A DNA stretch of 22,028 nt, from positions 1 through 22,028 of the IMG/VR virus record IMGVR_UViG_3300020195_000933, one strand, 5' to 3'. Below the pieces are notes generated by a model. That model did not search any database. It was not told the DNA's origin and saw only the letters and a list, made by a program, of their open reading frames with translations. Below, in pieces: positions 19,344-22,028 of the stretch. The position numbers and the translations under genes are program-made. This DNA comes from a virus. The first letter of the stretch is position 1, and every line of letters starts with the position of its first letter.

Positions 19344-19496
19344 ATGGCGCCCAATTCTGTCCGCCCCCAGGAGACCTCGATGCGCTCTATGTCGGCTTCC
19401 GGGCTGCCACGTGGCAACACCCTCGACACGCTCCGAGACGGGATCGTGGTCGGGGTCTACCGGGTGGACGGCACCCGGACGTCGGTGGCGTCATGA
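19344..19496 (+). CDS. Small protein heading the rightward operon (50 or 38 aa)
   Basis: Two in-frame ATGs exist. That at 19380 has a good ribosome site (AGGAGACCTCG) and gives 38 aa; that at 19344 has only GGTGG and gives 50 aa. The stop TGA overlaps the next ATG (ATGA), supporting translation. The sequence ends 'NTLDTLRDGIVVGVYRVDGTRTSVAS', a small beta-turn-rich module of unknown function. It is the first gene after the operator-controlled promoter. Confidence 0.55.
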   Translation: MAPNSVRPQETSMRSMSASGLPRGNTLDTLRDGIVVGVYRVDGTRTSVAS

Positions 19497-20044
19497 CTCC
19501 CGACCTGACCGAACTGTTCGTCCAGCTGCGGGACGTGCTTCTCACCGCCCAGGTTCGAGCGACCCGGAGCGGACCGACCGGTGGATACGGCCAGGAGCGG
19601 GTCTGCCTCTCCGGAGACGTGACGCTGGCGCGGGTCCAGGGGCTGGTCCTGCAGCTCGACCAAGTGCTCAGCCGGACGTGTGAGGCATACGGCCGCGTGA
19701 ACGACTTCGCGTTCGAGCTCGAGCGCAATCTCGAGGGACAGCGCCTCGAGGATCCGGACGCCATGTCGCCCGAGGCCCGGGACGCTCGGCTGCGGCTGGT
19801 CGCTCACCTGAAGCTGGTCGCCTCCGCGATGCACGCGATCGAGTGGGTCGACAGCTGCGACTACGGGCCCGACGACGAGATCCCAGCGATTCGCGCGGTC
19901 CTCGGCCGGGAGGCGAGGGGCTGCGGCGGTTGTGGTGGTCGAGGCGTGGTCGAAACGCGGGGTCCCGCTGGCCCGGGGAACTGGGAGCCACCGTGGGTCG
20001 AGAGCCCGTGCGAGACCTGCAGCGGGTCGGGGGTGGCACCATGA
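19493..20044 (+). CDS. Helical protein with C-terminal DnaJ-type CxxCxGxG zinc motifs
   Basis: The ATG at 19493 overlaps the preceding stop (ATGA); the longer in-frame start at 19313 would run through the operator region and is rejected. Of 183 residues, 1-140 are mainly helical (LTELFVQLRDVLLTAQV, LARVQGLVLQLDQVLS, ARLRLVAHLKLVASAMHAIE). The C-terminus has two CxxCxGxG elements, CGGCGGRG (144-151) and CETCSGSG (173-180), the DnaJ cysteine-rich pattern. A zinc-binding single-stranded-DNA or protein-binding tail is likely. No known family comes to mind. It is cotranscribed with recombination genes. Confidence 0.75.
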   Translation: MTPDLTELFVQLRDVLLTAQVRATRSGPTGGYGQERVCLSGDVTLARVQGLVLQLDQVLSRTCEAYGRVNDFAFELERNLEGQRLEDPDAMSPEARDARLRLVAHLKLVASAMHAIEWVDSCDYGPDDEIPAIRAVLGREARGCGGCGGRGVVETRGPAGPGNWEPPWVESPCETCSGSGVAP

Positions 20045-20175
20045 CCCTCGCCGACACGGTGAGCCTGTACGTCGCGGTGCTCCTCCCCCTCCTTCGGCGC
20101 GCCGACGTCTGTCGTGCCGTGGATTCCCTGCTCGCTCGTGACGCCCTTGCTGGGTGGTGGCTGGTGTCCCAGTGA
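20041..20175 (+). CDS. Small hydrophobic-helical protein (44 aa)
   Basis: The ATG overlaps the previous stop (ATGA) and the TGA overlaps the following GTG, so the frame is exactly tiled. The product reads 'TLADTVSLYVAVLLPLLRRADVCRAVDSLLARDALAGWW', an amphipathic to moderately hydrophobic helix pair. It may be membrane-associated or a small binding peptide. The function is unknown. Confidence 0.55.
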   Translation: MTLADTVSLYVAVLLPLLRRADVCRAVDSLLARDALAGWWLVSQ

Positions 20176-20333
20176 CGCTCACCTGGCAGCAGGAGTCGGC
20201 GCTCGACCGCGAGGTCCAGGAGCTCGAGCGGATGGTGGATGAGGGGGAGATCAGCGAGGCGGCGTTCCGCCGAGCGATGCGGAACCTCCACGAGGACGTG
20301 CGGGAGATCGAACAAGGCCGGGAGACCACATGA
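20172..20333 (+). CDS. Small charged coiled-coil protein (53 aa)
   Basis: The GTG start overlaps the preceding TGA and the stop overlaps the next ATG. The 53-aa sequence is almost all charged helix: 'LDREVQELERMVDEGEISEAAFRRAMRNLHEDVREIE', with a helix-turn-helix-hairpin look ('DEGEISEAAFRRAM' is a common phage motif). A short coiled-coil partner protein is likely. Confidence 0.6.
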   Translation: MTLTWQQESALDREVQELERMVDEGEISEAAFRRAMRNLHEDVREIEQGRETT

Positions 20334-20425
20334 CCAACGTCGCCCGCCTGGCCGCACTGCTCGCGCTGACCTGCCTCGCCGTGACGATGTTCCTCGCCCT
20401 CCTGGTCCTCGGGGAGGCCTGGTGA
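20330..20425 (+). CDS. TM microprotein (31 aa)
   Basis: An ATG overlapping the previous stop (ATGA) opens a 31-aa frame whose TGA overlaps the exonuclease GTG. The sequence has one hydrophobic span, 'LAALLALTCLAVTMFLALLV', and almost nothing else. Exact tiling supports reality; it may serve as a membrane anchor or just as a coupling leader. Confidence 0.5.
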   Translation: MTNVARLAALLALTCLAVTMFLALLVLGEAW

Positions 20426-21396
20426 CCGTCGCCCACCGGTACCCCACCAGGGCGGACTGGCTCGCCCACCGCCGGATCGGCTCGTCCGACGTGTCGGCGA
20501 TCCTCGGGTTGTCTCGGTACCGATCGGAGTGGGACGTGCTCCTCCGGCTCAAGGGCGAGCTGTCGGAGGGTCCGTCGTCACCGGCGGCGGACCGTGGCCG
20601 CCTGCTCGAGCCTGTCGTCCTCCGCCGCTACGGCTCGGCGACGGGGCGGCAGGTGCGTCCGACGCCGCCGAACACGCTCTGGACCCGAGACGAGTGGGCG
20701 AGCGCGACGCCGGACGCGTTCGCCGACGGGGAGATCGTGCTCGAGGCGAAGACAGACGCCCGACGCGAGCGGTGGGGTGAGCCGCAGACGATCGAGCGGT
20801 GGGAGCCCGGCGCCGAGCTCGTGGTTCGACCCGACTACTACCTGCAGGTCCAACATCAGCTCTGGGTCCTCGACCTGGAGCTCGCGGACCTCGCGGTGCT
20901 CGTCCCCGGCGACGACCCGTTTCTGCCCGAGCTTCGGATCTTCCGGCTGCACCGCGACGAGGAGGTGGTGGCGGCGGTGGTCGACCGGCTGTCGACGTGG
21001 TGGCAGCGGCACGTGGTCGCGGGCGAGCCCCCCGAGCTCGATGGCTCGGCATCGGCGGGCCGGTGGCTGGCGAGCTGGCCCAACCTGGGCGGGGAGCGAG
21101 CGGCGACTCCCGGCGAGGTCGCCCTGGCGGCCGGGTACGAGATGGCGCGCCGCAACGCGCGGGCCTGGGAAGAGGCGCGGAACCGGTACGGGCAACTCCT
21201 TGTCGCTGCTGCCGGCGGCGTGCGTCGGCTGGCCCTGCCGCGGGGCCGCGTCACCGTCGTCCGCAACTCGGGCCGGACCCGGCTCGACGAGGCGGCTCTT
21301 TTGAGCGACCACCCCGAGCTCGGGGCGGTCCTGGAACTCTATCGGCGTCGGACCGAAGCTTCTGTATTTCCGCGAATCAGCGGGCTGGAGACATGA
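20422..21396 (+). CDS. YqaJ/lambda-type exonuclease (viral recombinase nuclease)
   Basis: The 324-aa nuclease would resect DNA ends 5' to 3' for annealing-based recombination. The GTG start at 20422 overlaps the previous stop (GTGA). Motifs are in order: 'RIGSSDVSAILGLSRY' (18-33), Glu63 in 'DRGRLLEPVVLRRYG', Asp98 in 'SATPDAFADGEIVLEAK' with the E-x-K of the PD-(D/E)XK site at 108-110, then 'YYLQVQHQLWVLDLELADLAVL' (139-160), the conserved Gln helix. The C-terminal third is helical and Arg-rich. Length fits the YqaJ family. The gene directly downstream is the usual place for its annealing partner. Confidence 0.9.
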   Translation: MTVAHRYPTRADWLAHRRIGSSDVSAILGLSRYRSEWDVLLRLKGELSEGPSSPAADRGRLLEPVVLRRYGSATGRQVRPTPPNTLWTRDEWASATPDAFADGEIVLEAKTDARRERWGEPQTIERWEPGAELVVRPDYYLQVQHQLWVLDLELADLAVLVPGDDPFLPELRIFRLHRDEEVVAAVVDRLSTWWQRHVVAGEPPELDGSASAGRWLASWPNLGGERAATPGEVALAAGYEMARRNARAWEEARNRYGQLLVAAAGGVRRLALPRGRVTVVRNSGRTRLDEAALLSDHPELGAVLELYRRRTEASVFPRISGLET

Positions 21397-22028
21397 TGGA
21401 AGACACGACCTGGTGGGCCGAGCAGCGGGCGATCCCGATGGACGACGGACTCTTGATGGACGATGCGCCGATCGTCGTCCGCGGCGAGACGCAGGGGCTC
21501 GCCCGGCGGTCGGAGTACGCCGAGCTCGCGGAGCTTGCGTCGGCGGGCGGCCCCAGGGATCCGGCGGCGCTCCTCCGGGAGGCGCGGCGGGTCGGTGAGC
21601 TCCTGGCCGAGCGGGCGTACTACGACTTCCCCGCGGGCCAGGGTCGGGTGACGGGTCCGTCGATCGACCTCATGGACGCGCTGGCCATCGTCTGGGGTCG
21701 GGTCGTCTCCCGGGTCGAGATCGTCGACGAGCGCGCGAACCGGGTCCACCTCCGAGGTCGGGTGATCGACCTGCTGGCGCTCACCGCCGTCGAGCGCGAC
21801 TACGTCTCGGCTCTCGCTCCGGCCCCCGGGAAGTTCGCTCGGGACCCGGTCCAGTCGGACCGGTGGCGGGTCATGCAGCTCCAAAGCGCGAGCAGCAAGG
21901 CGATCCGCGGCGCCCTCGAGCACGCCCTCCCGGCCTGGCTGGTGGACACCGCGCTGCTCGCGGCCCGGGGTGCGGCTGCTCGCGCGGCGACGGGCGGCAA
22001 ACCCCTCCCGGAGGCCCGGGCCGCGAGC
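21393..22028 (+). CDS. Putative recombination partner (annealing-type) protein, partial
   Basis: The ATG at 21393 overlaps the exonuclease stop (ATGA), with a second ATG next to it. The frame is open for 212 codons to the window edge, so the C-terminus is missing. The sequence includes 'FPAGQGRVTGPSIDLMDALA' followed by 'IVWGRVVSRVEIVDERANR', which matches a 'GPS..L..ALA..WG.V' element I associate with phage proteins encoded beside YqaJ-type nucleases. It then has a helical 'RWRVMQLQSASSKAIRGALEHALPAWLV'. The exonuclease-plus-annealing-protein pairing (as in lambda Exo/Beta) suggests a single-strand annealing role, but no RecT, Erf or Rad52 signature is clear. Confidence 0.6.
   Translation, partial: MMEDTTWWAEQRAIPMDDGLLMDDAPIVVRGETQGLARRSEYAELAELASAGGPRDPAALLREARRVGELLAERAYYDFPAGQGRVTGPSIDLMDALAIVWGRVVSRVEIVDERANRVHLRGRVIDLLALTAVERDYVSALAPAPGKFARDPVQSDRWRVMQLQSASSKAIRGALEHALPAWLVDTALLAARGAAARAATGGKPLPEARAAS

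Noticed and set aside
19313-19492. N-terminal extension of the DnaJ-zinc-motif gene to 19313
   Set aside because: The stretch runs through the palindrome and a better-supported small gene in another frame, has unlike composition, and an ATGA junction marks 19493 as the start.

Overview
The window is a stretch of a strongly GC-rich tailed bacteriophage or prophage genome. An HK97-type head module (terminase, portal, U35 protease, HK97-fold capsid, gp6-like connector, gp10-like protein) identifies it as a siphovirus-like dsDNA phage. A pair of XRE-type regulators around operator-bearing promoters, plus a secreted-protein cargo gene, suggests it is temperate. Genes are packed with ATGA/GTGA/TTGA stop-start overlaps, and many use GTG or TTG starts. 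The host cannot be read directly. The base composition and the very short Leu-rich signal peptide ending in ALA-Q of the cargo protein are compatible with a Myxococcota-like or other high-GC bacterium, but this is only inference. No integrase, lysis gene, tRNA or CRISPR array is visible.

Layout, left to right. (1) 1-9198, leftward: structural genes. Read in transcription order these are a small-terminase-position protein, large terminase, portal, prohead protease, major capsid, two small proteins of unknown role, head-tail connector, gp10-like protein, a 65-aa protein, a tail-terminator-position protein and a DUF2341-like protein cut by the window edge. (2) 9199-10221, rightward: a three-gene island (60-aa unknown, 80-aa two-CxxC protein, ASCH-domain protein) preceded by an inverted-repeat array and strong GC hairpins. 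(3) 10184-17805, leftward: replication and DNA-metabolism operon. In transcription order: small membrane protein, two tandem paralogues, a phage metallopeptidase-like protein with a degenerate active site, an orphan N6-adenine methyltransferase, a replication-initiator-like protein with a repeat-rich Pro-rich linker, a helicase-loader-like protein, RusA, a TM microprotein, a double-HTH regulator, small proteins, a ParB-like protein, and an ABC ATPase fused to a GNAT domain. (4) 17877-18590, rightward: exported cargo protein. (5) 18479-19343: regulatory switch with two XRE proteins and two near-identical promoters, each carrying the same 17-bp inverted-repeat operator over its -10 box. (6) 19344-22028, rightward: early recombination operon with small proteins, a zinc-motif protein, a YqaJ/lambda-type exonuclease, and a probable annealing partner cut by the window edge.

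How it may work together: a repressor acting at the shared operator would control both itself and the rightward recombination operon. A CTGT-N8-ACAG palindrome just downstream adds a possible DNA-damage input. The leftward operon supplies replication start, helicase loading, junction resolution and DNA modification. The most unusual parts are the ParB/ABC-GNAT pair, the hairpin-rich ASCH island, the matched promoter-operators, and the helically phased repeat array inside the replication gene. No stretch longer than 300 bases lacks a gene; the largest gaps are 17325-17562, 19221-19343 and 9199-9302.
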